From Mariniphaga anaerophila (lineage in GTDB: Bacteria > Bacteroidota > Bacteroidia > Bacteroidales > Prolixibacteraceae), in the NCBI RefSeq assembly GCF_900129025.1, contig NZ_FQUM01000001.1, positions 372,001-436,000 of the forward strand: DNA of 64,000 nt, read 5' to 3'. Shown here piece after piece: positions 55,501 through 64,000 of this stretch; position 1 is the stretch's first letter; the number at the start of each line of letters is the position of its first letter. Below the pieces are notes generated by a model. That model saw only the letters and a program-made list of their open reading frames with translations. It had not been told where the DNA came from and made no database searches. The position numbers and the translations under genes are program-made.

Positions 55501-57618
55501 TTATAATAAATCAACTTTTCCCTGTACATTTTCCAGTACTTTCTCTGCGAGGCTCTTCGGAACTTCCTGGTAATTGGAAAATTCCATAGATGAAGTAGCC
55601 CTTCCGGAAGATAAAGTACGTAAAACGGTAACGTAACCAAACTGCTCTGACAATGGAACTTTTGCATGAACCACGCGGGCATTTCCTTTAGTTACCATTC
55701 CGGTTACTTCTCCACGACGACGGTTTAAGTCGCCAATAATATCACCCATGTATTCTTCCGGAGTAACAATCTCCAGCTTCATTATAGGTTCGAGTAACTT
55801 CGGACCAGCTTTTGATGCTGCTTTTCTGAATGCCTGACGAGCACAAATTTCGAACGACAGCTGATCTGAATCCACCGGGTGGAATGAACCATCAAGCAGT
55901 GTTACTTTTAAGCTGTCAACAGGAAATCCTGCAAGCGGGCCATTTCTCATAGCTTCTGTAAAACCTTTCTGAACAGAAGGTATATATTCACGCGGAATGT
56001 TTCCGCCTTTTACCTGATCGATAAATTCCAAACCAACTTTTCCTTCATCGGCAGGTTCAATTTTAACAACGATATCAGCGAATTTACCACGACCACCGGT
56101 TTGTTTCTTGAATACTTCACGTAAATCTACCAACTGGCTGATAGCTTCTTTGTATGCTACCTGTGGAGCGCCCTGGTTACATTCTACTTTAAATTCCCTG
56201 CGAAGACGATCGATAATAATTTCGAGGTGTAACTCACCCATTCCACGAATAACGGTCTGACCAGAATCCTGATCAGTGTTTACTTTGAAGGTCGGGTCTT
56301 CTTCTGCTAGTTTAGAAAGACCATTTGATAACCGATCGATATCTTTCTGAGATTTTGGCTCAACTGCAATACCGATTACCGGTTCCGGGAAATCCATGCT
56401 TTCAAGTACAATCGGGCTTTTCAAATCGCACAGCGTATCGCCTGTGCGAATATCTTTGAACCCAACTGCGGCACAAATATCTCCAGCTTCAATTATGTCC
56501 TTCGGATTTTGTTTGTTTGAATGCATCTGATACAAACGCGAAATCCGTTCTTTTTTACCGGTTCTTGTATTCAGAACCTGAGAGCCGGATTCGATTTTAC
56601 CAGAGTAAACACGGATGTATGCCAAACGGCCGACAAACGGGTCTGTAGCAATTTTAAATGCCAAAGCAGTCAGCGGTTCATTTACATCTGCAGTACGTGT
56701 TACTTCTTTATCAGTATCAGGATTAACACCTGTAATATGTCCATTATCAATCGGACTTGGAAGGAAAGCACAAATTGCATCGAGCAAACGCTGGATTCCT
56801 TTATTTTTAAACGCCGAACCACACATCATCGGAATAATAACTCCCTGGATAGTTGCACGACGAATAACGGTCAACATTTCCTCTTTGGTGATGGATTCCG
56901 GATCGTCAAAATAGCGTTCCAGAAGTGCATCATCAACTTCGGCTACTGACTCAACCAGCTTACCACGCCATTCTTCAGCTTGTTCCAACAAATCAGCCGG
57001 AATTTCTTCCAAACTGTAATTGGTTCCCATTTTTTCATCATCAAACCAGCGTACTGCTTTCATTTCGATAAGGTCAATAACACCTTCGAAACTTTCTTCT
57101 GCACCGATCGGAATCTGAAGAGGAACCGGATTTGCACCTAATTTTTCTTGAATTTCAGCATAAACATTAAAAAAGTCAGCTCCCTGACGATCCATTTTGT
57201 TTACGAAAGCAATTCTAGGAACACCATATTTTTCAGCCTGGCGCCACACGGTTTCAGACTGTGCTTCAACACCACCCACTGCGCAAAACAGTGCAACAGC
57301 TCCGTCGAGAATCCTCAACGAACGTTCAACTTCCACTGTAAAGTCAACGTGTCCGGGGGTATCAATAATATTAATCTTATGATGAATATCTTTGTAATTC
57401 CAGAACGTAGTAGTTGCAGCCGAGGTAATTGTAATTCCCCTCTCCTGCTCTTGTTCCATCCAGTCCATTGTAGCAGAACCGTCGTGTGTTTCACCCAGGC
57501 GGTGTGTTAAACCGGTGTAATACAAAATACGTTCTGATACGGTAGTTTTGCCCGCATCAATATGGGCCATAATCCCAATATTCCTTGTGTCTTTCAGATC
57601 TTGTTTAGTAGTACTCAT
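55501..57618 (-). CDS. fusA: Elongation factor G
   Basis: EF-G (705 residues), the GTPase that drives translocation and, with RRF, ribosome recycling. GTP-binding motifs: AHIDAGKTT (G1, about 18-26), DTPGHVDF (G3) and NKMD (G4). Domains II-V follow in order, with domain IV containing the decoding-site loop region near [20 protein letters not shown]. Length is standard. It follows rpsG by 40 bases. tuf, often next in other phyla, is absent. Confidence 0.99.
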   Translation of the reverse strand: MSTTKQDLKDTRNIGIMAHIDAGKTTVSERILYYTGLTHRLGETHDGSATMDWMEQEQERGITITSAATTTFWNYKDIHHKINIIDTPGHVDFTVEVERSLRILDGAVALFCAVGGVEAQSETVWRQAEKYGVPRIAFVNKMDRQGADFFNVYAEIQEKLGANPVPLQIPIGAEESFEGVIDLIEMKAVRWFDDEKMGTNYSLEEIPADLLEQAEEWRGKLVESVAEVDDALLERYFDDPESITKEEMLTVIRRATIQGVIIPMMCGSAFKNKGIQRLLDAICAFLPSPIDNGHITGVNPDTDKEVTRTADVNEPLTALAFKIATDPFVGRLAYIRVYSGKIESGSQVLNTRTGKKERISRLYQMHSNKQNPKDIIEAGDICAAVGFKDIRTGDTLCDLKSPIVLESMDFPEPVIGIAVEPKSQKDIDRLSNGLSKLAEEDPTFKVNTDQDSGQTVIRGMGELHLEIIIDRLRREFKVECNQGAPQVAYKEAISQLVDLREVFKKQTGGRGKFADIVVKIEPADEGKVGLEFIDQVKGGNIPREYIPSVQKGFTEAMRNGPLAGFPVDSLKVTLLDGSFHPVDSDQLSFEICARQAFRKAASKAGPKLLEPIMKLEIVTPEEYMGDIIGDLNRRRGEVTGMVTKGNARVVHAKVPLSEQFGYVTVLRTLSSGRATSSMEFSNYQEVPKSLAEKVLENVQGKVDLL

Positions 57619-57658
57619 TTTACCAATATTCTAATCCTTACCATTAACTATATCTAAA

Positions 57659-58135
57659 CTAAAATCTGAAGTGTGCGAATGCACGGTTAGCCTCAGCCAT
57701 ACGGTGTGTATCTTCTTTCTTTTTGAAAGCTCCACCTTCACTATTGAATGCGGCTACAATTTCAGCTGACAGCTTATCTGACATTGATTTACCTGAACGT
57801 TTGCGAGCAAACAAAATCAGGTTTTTAATACTGATGGCCGTTTTTCTTTCGGGCCTGATTTCCATAGGAACCTGAAAAGTTGCACCCCCAACACGGCGGC
57901 TTTTTACTTCCACTGCAGGAGTAACGTTTTCGAGGGCCTTTTTCCAAATTTCAAGCGGAGAAAGCTCTGTATCTTTCACACGTTGTTCTACGAGGTTAAG
58001 CGTATCGTAAAAAATGGTGTAAGCCACAGACTTTTTACCGTCCTGCATTAAATCGTTGACAAACCGGGTTACCAAAGTGTCATGAAATTTTGGATCCGGT
58101 AGAAGAATTCGCTTCTTTGGTTTTGTCTTTCTCAT
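57659..58135 (-). CDS. rpsG: 30S ribosomal protein S7
   Basis: S7 (158 residues), which organises the 3' major domain of 16S rRNA. It begins [20 protein letters not shown] and contains the signature [20 protein letters not shown]. It is separated from rpsL by 131 bases, the longest gap at this end of the array; the gap contains a nested inverted repeat at 58181-58209 that could form an RNA stem. Confidence 0.99.
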   Translation of the reverse strand: MRKTKPKKRILLPDPKFHDTLVTRFVNDLMQDGKKSVAYTIFYDTLNLVEQRVKDTELSPLEIWKKALENVTPAVEVKSRRVGGATFQVPMEIRPERKTAISIKNLILFARKRSGKSMSDKLSAEIVAAFNSEGGAFKKKEDTHRMAEANRAFAHFRF

Positions 58136-58266
58136 TTTTAATACTTTTAGTGTTATTTAAATTGGTTGCTAAAAAGCGGCCTTCAGCTTATCTTCGGAAG
58201 ACTTGAAAGATTTACTTACTCAACCAAACCACTGTAAATAACGATTTTACAACTAAACTTTAATTA

Positions 58267-58641
58267 TTACTTTTTCGGTTTTTTTGCGCCATATTTTGAA
58301 CGACGTTGTAAACGCCCTTCAACTCCGGCGGTATCAAGAGCACCTCTTACTAAGTGGTAACGTACACCAGGAAGGTCTTTAACCCTGCCGCCACGTACCA
58401 AAACTATGGAGTGTTCCTGCAGGTTGTGGCCTTCTCCCGGAATATAAGCATTCACTTCTTTTCCGTTGGTAAGCCTTACCCTGGCTACTTTACGCATAGC
58501 CGAATTCGGTTTTTTAGGTGTTGTGGTGTAAACACGTACACACACCCCACGCCTCTGTGGGCATGAATCAAGGGCAGGAGACTTACTGGTCTCCACCTTG
58601 CTTTGTCTTCCTTTTCTAACTAACTGTTGAATCGTTGGCAT
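58267..58641 (-). CDS. rpsL: 30S ribosomal protein S12
   Basis: S12 (124 residues), at the decoding centre. The two loops tied to streptomycin response are wild-type: [18 protein letters not shown] and [14 protein letters not shown], with lysines at the usual resistance positions. It is the first gene of the 17-kb array and has a -7 element 47 bases upstream. Confidence 0.99.
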   Translation of the reverse strand: MPTIQQLVRKGRQSKVETSKSPALDSCPQRRGVCVRVYTTTPKKPNSAMRKVARVRLTNGKEVNAYIPGEGHNLQEHSIVLVRGGRVKDLPGVRYHLVRGALDTAGVEGRLQRRSKYGAKKPKK

Positions 58642-58668
58642 AAATACCTGTTTTTATTTATTAATAAT

Positions 58669-58687
58669 CAATCCAAAAAATGGATTG
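58669..58687. repeat. Perfect inverted repeat in the rpsL leader
   Basis: caatcca (58669-58675) and tggattg (58681-58687) are perfect complements around five A. On the minus strand it sits immediately downstream of the -7 element, so it would lie at the transcription start or in the first bases of the mRNA. It could be an operator or a 5' hairpin. Confidence 0.4.
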
Positions 58688-58695
58688 CAAAAATA
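58688..58695 (-). promoter_or_regulatory. -7 element of the rpsL-rplQ array
   Basis: On the minus strand TATTTTTG matches TAnnTTTG exactly, 46 bases before the rpsL start codon. A clear -33 TTTG at 18-21 bases is not evident. Confidence 0.45.
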
Positions 58696-58849
58696 TGCTA
58701 AATTTCAATATCTACCATGTTTTCAGCGGCAAAAAACAGTTCTCCCCTGAAAAAACGGCACGCAAAAGTACTAATTTTGAGGAAAGAACAAACCTTTTCG
58801 TTCTTTTTTTTCAAAAAATTAAGATTGGAAAGTGTAATAAGTGAAGGGA

Positions 58850-60160
58850 TTACATCCGTTCTCTCATTATCGAAACCAGGGGTTCAATCAGCCGTTCGAG
58901 CAACCGGCGGTCTTTAGTTACAATTTCTGCCTCCCCCTGCATCTCCTGATTAAACGGAAGTTCTCTGTTGTAGTTAGTTACCAGACTATTTTCAAGCGAA
59001 ATTTCGGCGGTATAAAATGCACCTTTATCAGTTATCACGGGAACCATAGAAATGTTGGTCACCCGGCCGCTAACTATTCCATATTCGATATGCGGATAAT
59101 TGTCGAGTTTTATGTTTACTCGCTGTCCTACTTCTACCTTTCCGGCACCTGCAATGGGTACTGTCGCCCGGCCAATTATTGTTTGTTCCTTTTCCGGAAC
59201 CACCGTAAAAACTACATCTCCGGCATTTATAAACTGATTGGGACTCCAGACGCTGGTAAATGTTATCCGTCCCTGAATCGGGGTTTTCAGAACATAAAGT
59301 TGCTCCCATTCTTTCAACTGATTGTTCAAGTTATCATAACGCTCTTTTAGTGTGGCAAGCAACTGGCTCCCCGCTTCAGCTTTCAACACTTCCTGCTCCT
59401 GAATTTGCTGCTGTAGGTTATTCATTGTAATCTGCGTATTGGCCAGCCCGGTCATCGCATTTTGGTACGAATACTTTTGTTTCAACATAGCCGCTTTCGA
59501 CTTTTCATAATCCACTTCCGACATAATTTGCTGACGATACAGCGTGGAATCACGATAAAACTGATTAAAAGCCAACTCGTAGTCCTGCCTCAAAACCACA
59601 ATCTGGTCTCTCGAACGTTCAAAGTAATTTTTGTAATCCTGCACCTGTTTCTGCAACGATTCAATACGCTGATTGTATGGGTTGTATGTCAGAAACGTCT
59701 GATAACTGCGCAACTGGCTTTCAAACGATGACAAATACGGATGATATTGCCCTAAACTGTAATGTTCTGAAAACGAAATTTCGTTAAATTGAACGGGAGA
59801 ATTAAACCATAAACCGATGGTTTGAAGCTTTTCCAAAAGGCGATACGCATCTTTGTAATTTGCCGTATTTTCAACCACTCCCAAAATTTCATCAGATTCC
59901 ACATGTTGGTTGTTCTCAACAAAAAGCTGATCGAGTTTGCCGTTTGATTTAGCCACAATCTGCACCGGAGGATTTTCGGAGAGAATAGTTACCCGCGCAC
60001 TAATTATATCAGGGTATTTATAAAAGTAACTGCCCGTAAGCAACACCAAAACCACAAGTAACATAATAGTAATTCCCCATCGGATTATCCACCGGGGCGG
60101 AGTGCCTAAAATTTCCTGCACCTCCTCTGAACGCAACTCTATGTGATTATTATCTGACAA
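58850..60160 (-). CDS. HlyD-family adaptor of the C39 ABC exporter
   Basis: A 436-residue membrane-fusion protein linking an inner-membrane exporter to the periplasm. One membrane helix (about residues 25-49, IIRWGITIMLLVVLVLLTGS), then a lipoyl-like half (VQIVAKSNGKLDQLFVENNQ), a long coiled-coil hairpin at about 165-285 rich in Gln and Leu, and the second half-lipoyl/beta-barrel (VLKTPIQGRITFTSVWSPNQ). It follows the ABC transporter gene by 248 bases, with a truncated gene between. Partner of the exporter at 60409-62610. The outer-membrane TolC-type partner is not in the window. Confidence 0.92.
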   Translation of the reverse strand: MSDNNHIELRSEEVQEILGTPPRWIIRWGITIMLLVVLVLLTGSYFYKYPDIISARVTILSENPPVQIVAKSNGKLDQLFVENNQHVESDEILGVVENTANYKDAYRLLEKLQTIGLWFNSPVQFNEISFSEHYSLGQYHPYLSSFESQLRSYQTFLTYNPYNQRIESLQKQVQDYKNYFERSRDQIVVLRQDYELAFNQFYRDSTLYRQQIMSEVDYEKSKAAMLKQKYSYQNAMTGLANTQITMNNLQQQIQEQEVLKAEAGSQLLATLKERYDNLNNQLKEWEQLYVLKTPIQGRITFTSVWSPNQFINAGDVVFTVVPEKEQTIIGRATVPIAGAGKVEVGQRVNIKLDNYPHIEYGIVSGRVTNISMVPVITDKGAFYTAEISLENSLVTNYNRELPFNQEMQGEAEIVTKDRRLLERLIEPLVSIMRERM

Positions 60161-60164
60161 ATTG

Positions 60165-60368
60165 TTAAACTGTTAAATTATGGTGCTGTAAATACCGGTA
60201 AAATCCTTCAAAAATATTAGCAGAAATTGAATCAACCGCTCTGGCAAACTGTCTTCCGATTGCATCCTTTACAAAACAATCTCTTTTGATAACAACCTTC
60301 CAAGCTTCGTCTGAAAAATCAAAAGACTTACTGTAAGCACTTATTTTTTGAATTGAAAGACAACTCAT
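60165..60368 (-). pseudogene. Truncated four-helix-bundle (S23-type) protein
   Basis: A 67-codon frame starting MSCLSIQKISAYSKSFDFSD and containing IGRQFARAVDSISANIFEGF. This matches the first half of the small four helix bundle proteins related to 23S rRNA intervening-sequence ORFs, normally about 120 residues. Here the EGFGRY-type turn is followed by LQHHNLTV and a stop, so the second helix pair is missing. The stop is 4 bases before the HlyD start codon. It is probably a decayed insert in the exporter operon, though a short expressed peptide cannot be excluded. Confidence 0.65.
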
Positions 60369-60408
60369 AATGTTATTCCATTTTGTAATATTTCAATTTC
60401 ACAAATTA

Positions 60409-62610
60409 TCAATTTCCCAACTCCAACTGATTTTTCACCAACTCATAATATGCGCCTCTTTTTGCAGCCAGTTCGCTGTGAGTTCCTGTCTCAACAATTT
60501 CGCCTTTATCAAGCACAACAATAAGGTCCGCATTTTTCACAGTGCTCAATCGGTGTGCGACTGTCACCACGGTGCGTCCCTTAAAAAAGGCGGAAAGATT
60601 TTCCATAATCACCTTTTCGTTATTGGCATCCAACGCATTTGTTGCTTCATCGAAAAAAAGATACCGCGGGTCTTTGTACACAGCACGGGCAATTAAAATA
60701 CGTTGTTTCTGCCCCTGACTCAAGCCGGTTCCCTCCTGCCCTATTTTGGTGTTGTACCGCAGCGGGAGGCTCTCAATATATTCACCAATGTTTGCTATTT
60801 CAACGGCACGGCGCAACTTTTCCCGATCCGGAAAATCGTCGGCTACCGCAATATTGCTGGCTATCGAATCGGAAAAAATAAACCCGTCCTGCATAACCAC
60901 ACCGCAGTTGCTACGCCACATCTCCATATTGAACTGCTGCAGCCCAATTCCACCAACTTCAATTTTACCTTCGTACGGTGGATAAAAACCAAGCAGCAAT
61001 TTAACCAGGGTTGTTTTTCCGGAGCCGCTGGCTCCCACAATGGCAGTTACTTTATTTTCTGGAATTGTCAGATGAATATTATTAAGAACGCGTGGCGACT
61101 TTGGCCCTTCGTAATGAAAAGAAACACCTGAAATTGAGATGTCTTTTCGGGAAGGCAGCTCATTGTTTTTCTGAACTTCCGGATTCTCTTCATCATCGTG
61201 CTGGTGAATTTCGCCAAGCCTTTCCAAACTTATTTTTGCATCCTGCCCGGCCTGAACAAAACCGATAAACTCGTTAATCGGCCCATTTAACTGGCCTATT
61301 ATATATTGTATGGCCATCATCATCCCAAGAGTCATATTTCCCTCGACCACGCCTTTTGCAGCAATAAACGAGATGAGAATATTTTTTACCTGATTGATAA
61401 AAATTGACCCGGCCTGCTGGTTCTGATTCAACATAAGCCCTCTTACGCTCACCCGAAACAATTTGGCCTGAATACGTTCCCACTCCCATCTCTTTTGTTT
61501 CTCGCAGTTGTTCAGTTTAATTTCCTGCATTCCGGTAATCAACTGATAAACGTTGCTCTGATTGGCCGATGCTACGTTGAACTTCTTGTAATCGATCTCT
61601 TTTCGCTTTTTCAGAAACAAAAGAATCCACAGCACATACAAAGCGCTTCCTGCATAAAAAATAAGAAGGATAGCCCAGTCGTAGTAAGCCATTACAAAAC
61701 TGTAAATGATAAAAATAAAAATGCCGAATGACATACTGACCAGATTCTCGGTAAGAAAACTCTGAATACGCTGGTTATCGTCTATTCTTTGCCTGAGGTC
61801 GCCAATCAGTTTGGTATCGAAAAACCGTATCGGCAACTTCATCAGTTTTATAAGAAAATCGGAAATAAGCGAAATACTTACCCGAGCACTGGTGTGGAGC
61901 ATAATCCAGCTTCGAATAAACCCAACGGCAGTTTGACTTGCCGTTAGCACCAACTGCGCAACAAGCACCAGCACAATAAAGCTGAGGTTATTTGTGGTGA
62001 TACCAACATCAACAATTGCCTGTGTCAGAAAAGGAAAAATAAGGCTCAGAATACTACCGGTAAGAAAACCCAGCAAAAGCTGTGTAATCAGTTTTTTATA
62101 TGGTTTCAGGTACGAAAAAAGGTAACCGAAACCGGTTTTGTTCACCTTCTCACCTTCTTCCACATAAAAATCGGATGTTGGCTCCAAAAGCAGGGCAATT
62201 CCTGCCAGGCTGCCATCCTGCTGCGTAGAAGCCCAATATTTAACAAAATCTTCCTGAGTGTACTTAATCAATCCGTGAGCCGGATCAGACACAAAAAACT
62301 CGGCATCGTCCCTGCCTTTTCGTTTTACTTTATAAAGAACAACAAAATGATTCTGAGTCCAGTGAACTATAGCCGGGAAAGGTGCATCCTTCAGTTGCTC
62401 AACAGTTATGCGCACGCCCTGCGTACGAAATCCGATTTTTTCAGCAGCATCGCTTATAGTAAGTAGAGAAACCCCCTCACGGGTTTTCCACGTCAGTTCC
62501 CGAAGTGTTTCCAGATTGTAGTGTTTCCCAAAATATTTCGCAACGATCCGCAGGCACGTGGGACCACAGTCCATTGCATCGGGTTGCAGATAATGCGGGA
62601 ATTTTGGCAT
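60409..62610 (-). CDS. Peptidase-containing ABC transporter (C39, bacteriocin-type)
   Basis: A 733-residue exporter in three parts. Residues 1-130 are a C39 cysteine peptidase (QPDAMDCGPTCLRIVAKYFG with nucleophile Cys15, His in TQNHFVVLY, Asp in VSDPAHG) that cuts double-glycine leaders. About 165-440 is a six-helix membrane domain. About 485-730 is the ATPase: Walker A GASGSGKTTLV, signature LSQGQKQR, Walker B YLFFDEATNALD, and the AHRL switch His. It acts with the HlyD protein downstream. It would process and export a peptide, but no precursor with a GG leader was found in the window. A possible -7 (TATCTTTC) lies at 62628-62635. Confidence 0.95.
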   Translation of the reverse strand: MPKFPHYLQPDAMDCGPTCLRIVAKYFGKHYNLETLRELTWKTREGVSLLTISDAAEKIGFRTQGVRITVEQLKDAPFPAIVHWTQNHFVVLYKVKRKGRDDAEFFVSDPAHGLIKYTQEDFVKYWASTQQDGSLAGIALLLEPTSDFYVEEGEKVNKTGFGYLFSYLKPYKKLITQLLLGFLTGSILSLIFPFLTQAIVDVGITTNNLSFIVLVLVAQLVLTASQTAVGFIRSWIMLHTSARVSISLISDFLIKLMKLPIRFFDTKLIGDLRQRIDDNQRIQSFLTENLVSMSFGIFIFIIYSFVMAYYDWAILLIFYAGSALYVLWILLFLKKRKEIDYKKFNVASANQSNVYQLITGMQEIKLNNCEKQKRWEWERIQAKLFRVSVRGLMLNQNQQAGSIFINQVKNILISFIAAKGVVEGNMTLGMMMAIQYIIGQLNGPINEFIGFVQAGQDAKISLERLGEIHQHDDEENPEVQKNNELPSRKDISISGVSFHYEGPKSPRVLNNIHLTIPENKVTAIVGASGSGKTTLVKLLLGFYPPYEGKIEVGGIGLQQFNMEMWRSNCGVVMQDGFIFSDSIASNIAVADDFPDREKLRRAVEIANIGEYIESLPLRYNTKIGQEGTGLSQGQKQRILIARAVYKDPRYLFFDEATNALDANNEKVIMENLSAFFKGRTVVTVAHRLSTVKNADLIVVLDKGEIVETGTHSELAAKRGAYYELVKNQLELGN

Positions 62611-62785
62611 AGCTACGTTTTGAACCCGAAAGATAGGAAATTGATTTTAAAAACACACGATACTTTTGGGCTTTCAAACCCCCTTTTTTCCAATGTTATG
62701 TTAGAAAAAAATATCTGCTTATCATTTCATCCTGTTTGCGTCCACCAAAATAATATTCTGTAAAATTGAGTCCCTAACCGCCAGG

Positions 62786-63505
62786 TTAATTAATAATAAG
62801 CAGAACACTTAATATCAAGGTAAGAACAATATTAACCGACTGAAAACTCACCATCGACATTCGGGTGTTTAACTTTTTTCCGAAAACGGTTCCAGCCAGA
62901 AGAATTGGTGTAAATATTAACGAAGTTTTTAGTGTTTGCGCTGTAATCATTCCGGCGCGAAAATACCCGGCAATTGCTATTGTTGCCGTAATTACACTAA
63001 ACGCTGCGAATATTTCGCGGAACTTTCTGTTGCTTATGTTTGCCCGGTTCAGAAACAGAGCCAGCGGCGGGCCGCTAACCGAAACAGCTCCTGTTAAAAA
63101 ACCGATAAATGCACCTGCTGCAAGATACGCAAAGGTGGGCATCCTGTTATCCTTCCGCTTTTTCCTCAAAACGGAATAGAGTGTGAGAATAATAAATAGT
63201 ACGCCCGAAAGATGCACCAGAACTTTTCCATCAGAAGCACTTAATGCAAGTACCCCGAAAACGGTAAAAACACCTCCTGCCCCAATTAACAAATACGACT
63301 GTTTATCGAGAAGTTTGTGCTCCTTTTTCTGGAGGACAATCATAATGGAAGCAATTAAATTGCAAATCATTAAAACCGGAATAATCTCCTTGGGAGCGTA
63401 CCACATGAGCAACAGCGGAAACGAAAAAAGTGCAAAACCAAAGCCGGTTATTCCTTTTATCAAACTTGAAAATATAATTATTACAATGATCCAGATATTT
63501 GGCAT
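62786..63505 (-). CDS. TauE/SafE-family sulfite exporter-like protein
   Basis: A 239-residue membrane protein of the TauE/SafE family, about eight helices in two similar halves (IIIFSSLIKGITGFGFALFS near the start, AAGAFIGFLTGAVSVSGPPL in the second half). Family members export sulfite, sulfoacetate or other organosulfur anions. It starts 3 bases after the YeiH-type gene on the same strand, so the two anion transporters form one unit. Substrate is inferred. Confidence 0.9.
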   Translation of the reverse strand: MPNIWIIVIIIFSSLIKGITGFGFALFSFPLLLMWYAPKEIIPVLMICNLIASIMIVLQKKEHKLLDKQSYLLIGAGGVFTVFGVLALSASDGKVLVHLSGVLFIILTLYSVLRKKRKDNRMPTFAYLAAGAFIGFLTGAVSVSGPPLALFLNRANISNRKFREIFAAFSVITATIAIAGYFRAGMITAQTLKTSLIFTPILLAGTVFGKKLNTRMSMVSFQSVNIVLTLILSVLLIIN

Positions 63506-63508
63506 CTT

Positions 63509-64000
63509 TTAACGTGTTAAGAAAAACAGAGAACCGGCGGCAATAACTGCCCACAATGTAATACCAAGCGCAAAGCTTTTTACCCCCGACTGTTTTATTT
63601 GTTTAATGGTGATGTTTGAACCAATCAGAAATAAAGCCACTACCATTCCTCGCCTGCCTAACCAGCTAAAGTGTGCGTAACTCGTATTAAACGACGGGAA
63701 AAAATTGGCAAATACAATTGCCAGAGCGAACAGCAAAATAAACCACGGAAATTTAATGCGCTTTTTTTCGCTGCCTTTGTTTAAAAACACAACTACCAGC
63801 GATAACGGTATTATCCACAACGCTCTGATTAATTTAACCGTAGTAGCAATTTGCAAGGCTTTTTCGCCATAAATGGCTCCTGCTCCAACCACAGAGCTGG
63901 TATCGTGAATTGAAATGGCTGCCCAGTTGCCAAAAACCTCCTGGCTCAAGCCCAGTTTATGTCCCACAAACGGAAATAAAAACAAGGCAACTGCGTTTAA
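63509..64000 (-). CDS. YeiH-type putative sulfate exporter, C-terminal part
   Basis: The frame is open to the window edge, so the N-terminus is missing; about 163 residues are seen. The sequence includes LGLSQEVFGNWAAISIHDTS, SVVGAGAIYGEKALQIATTV and SWLGRRGMVVALFLIGSNIT, clear marks of the YeiH/Cons_hypoth698 family of ten-helix proteins (about 330 residues when whole). The role is uncertain, with sulfate or related anion export suggested. It is followed 3 bases later by TauE/SafE. Confidence 0.9.
   Translation of the reverse strand, partial: LNAVALFLFPFVGHKLGLSQEVFGNWAAISIHDTSSVVGAGAIYGEKALQIATTVKLIRALWIIPLSLVVVFLNKGSEKKRIKFPWFILLFALAIVFANFFPSFNTSYAHFSWLGRRGMVVALFLIGSNITIKQIKQSGVKSFALGITLWAVIAAGSLFFLTR

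Noticed and set aside
58783-58806. aaagaac/gttcttt hairpin after the HlyD gene
   Set aside because: The T-run is on the plus strand, where no gene ends; on the minus strand it lies beyond the HlyD stop and upstream of rpsL, without a T-tail downstream.

Overview
The window looks like a chromosomal segment of a Bacteroidota bacterium, most likely of the Marinilabiliales/Prolixibacteraceae type. This rests on gene content (lipoprotein and Tat-exported sugar enzymes, a GH92 mannosidase, a patatin fused to an outer-membrane barrel), on TAnnTTTG-type -7 promoter elements, on weak Shine-Dalgarno sequences and on moderate GC. The genus is inference. I found no rRNA, tRNA, CRISPR array, intact IS or prophage.

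Layout. 1-9600 is mostly minus strand: a cut-off rhamnosidase-like gene, an esterase, a lipoprotein metallophosphoesterase, serine dehydratase, an Nramp-like transporter with an unusual metal site, and a sugar-oxidoreductase cluster (two exported Gfo/Idh/MocA proteins and a DoxX membrane protein). 10.1-20.4 kb holds pheT, an EamA transporter, PspC, an amino acid:Na+ symporter, a lipase-like hydrolase, a MATE pump with a cytidylate-kinase-like protein, and a Tat-exported sugar isomerase. 20.9-23.0 kb holds an unusual pair: a calpain-type cysteine protease and a CHAP-like amidase with a peptidoglycan-binding domain, separated by a strong terminator. 23-41 kb is mixed metabolism: Gfo/Idh/MocA, folE, a second cytidylate-kinase-like protein, a uracil-DNA glycosylase variant, a DUF1080-PHP fusion lipoprotein with an MFS transporter, GH92, YitT, patatin plus macro domain, a five-repeat protein with a GH16-like domain, a nucleoside phosphorylase, a SirB1-like protein and another exported isomerase.

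41.4-58.6 kb (minus strand) is one continuous str-S10-spc-alpha array from rpsL to rplQ: 28 ribosomal proteins plus fusA, secY, infA and rpoA. It ends in a clear terminator. There is no tuf after fusA and no map between secY and infA; a 152-base gap with a promoter-like element sits where map is often found. 58.8-62.6 kb is a peptidase-containing (C39) ABC exporter and its HlyD adaptor, with a truncated four-helix-bundle gene between them. The right edge has a TauE/SafE exporter and a cut-off YeiH-type transporter.

Functionally, the accessory genes point to scavenging of plant- or algal-type glycans. Exported oxidoreductases, isomerases and a DUF1080 hydrolase could oxidise, isomerise and cleave unusual sugars in the periplasm. 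The rest is housekeeping translation machinery.
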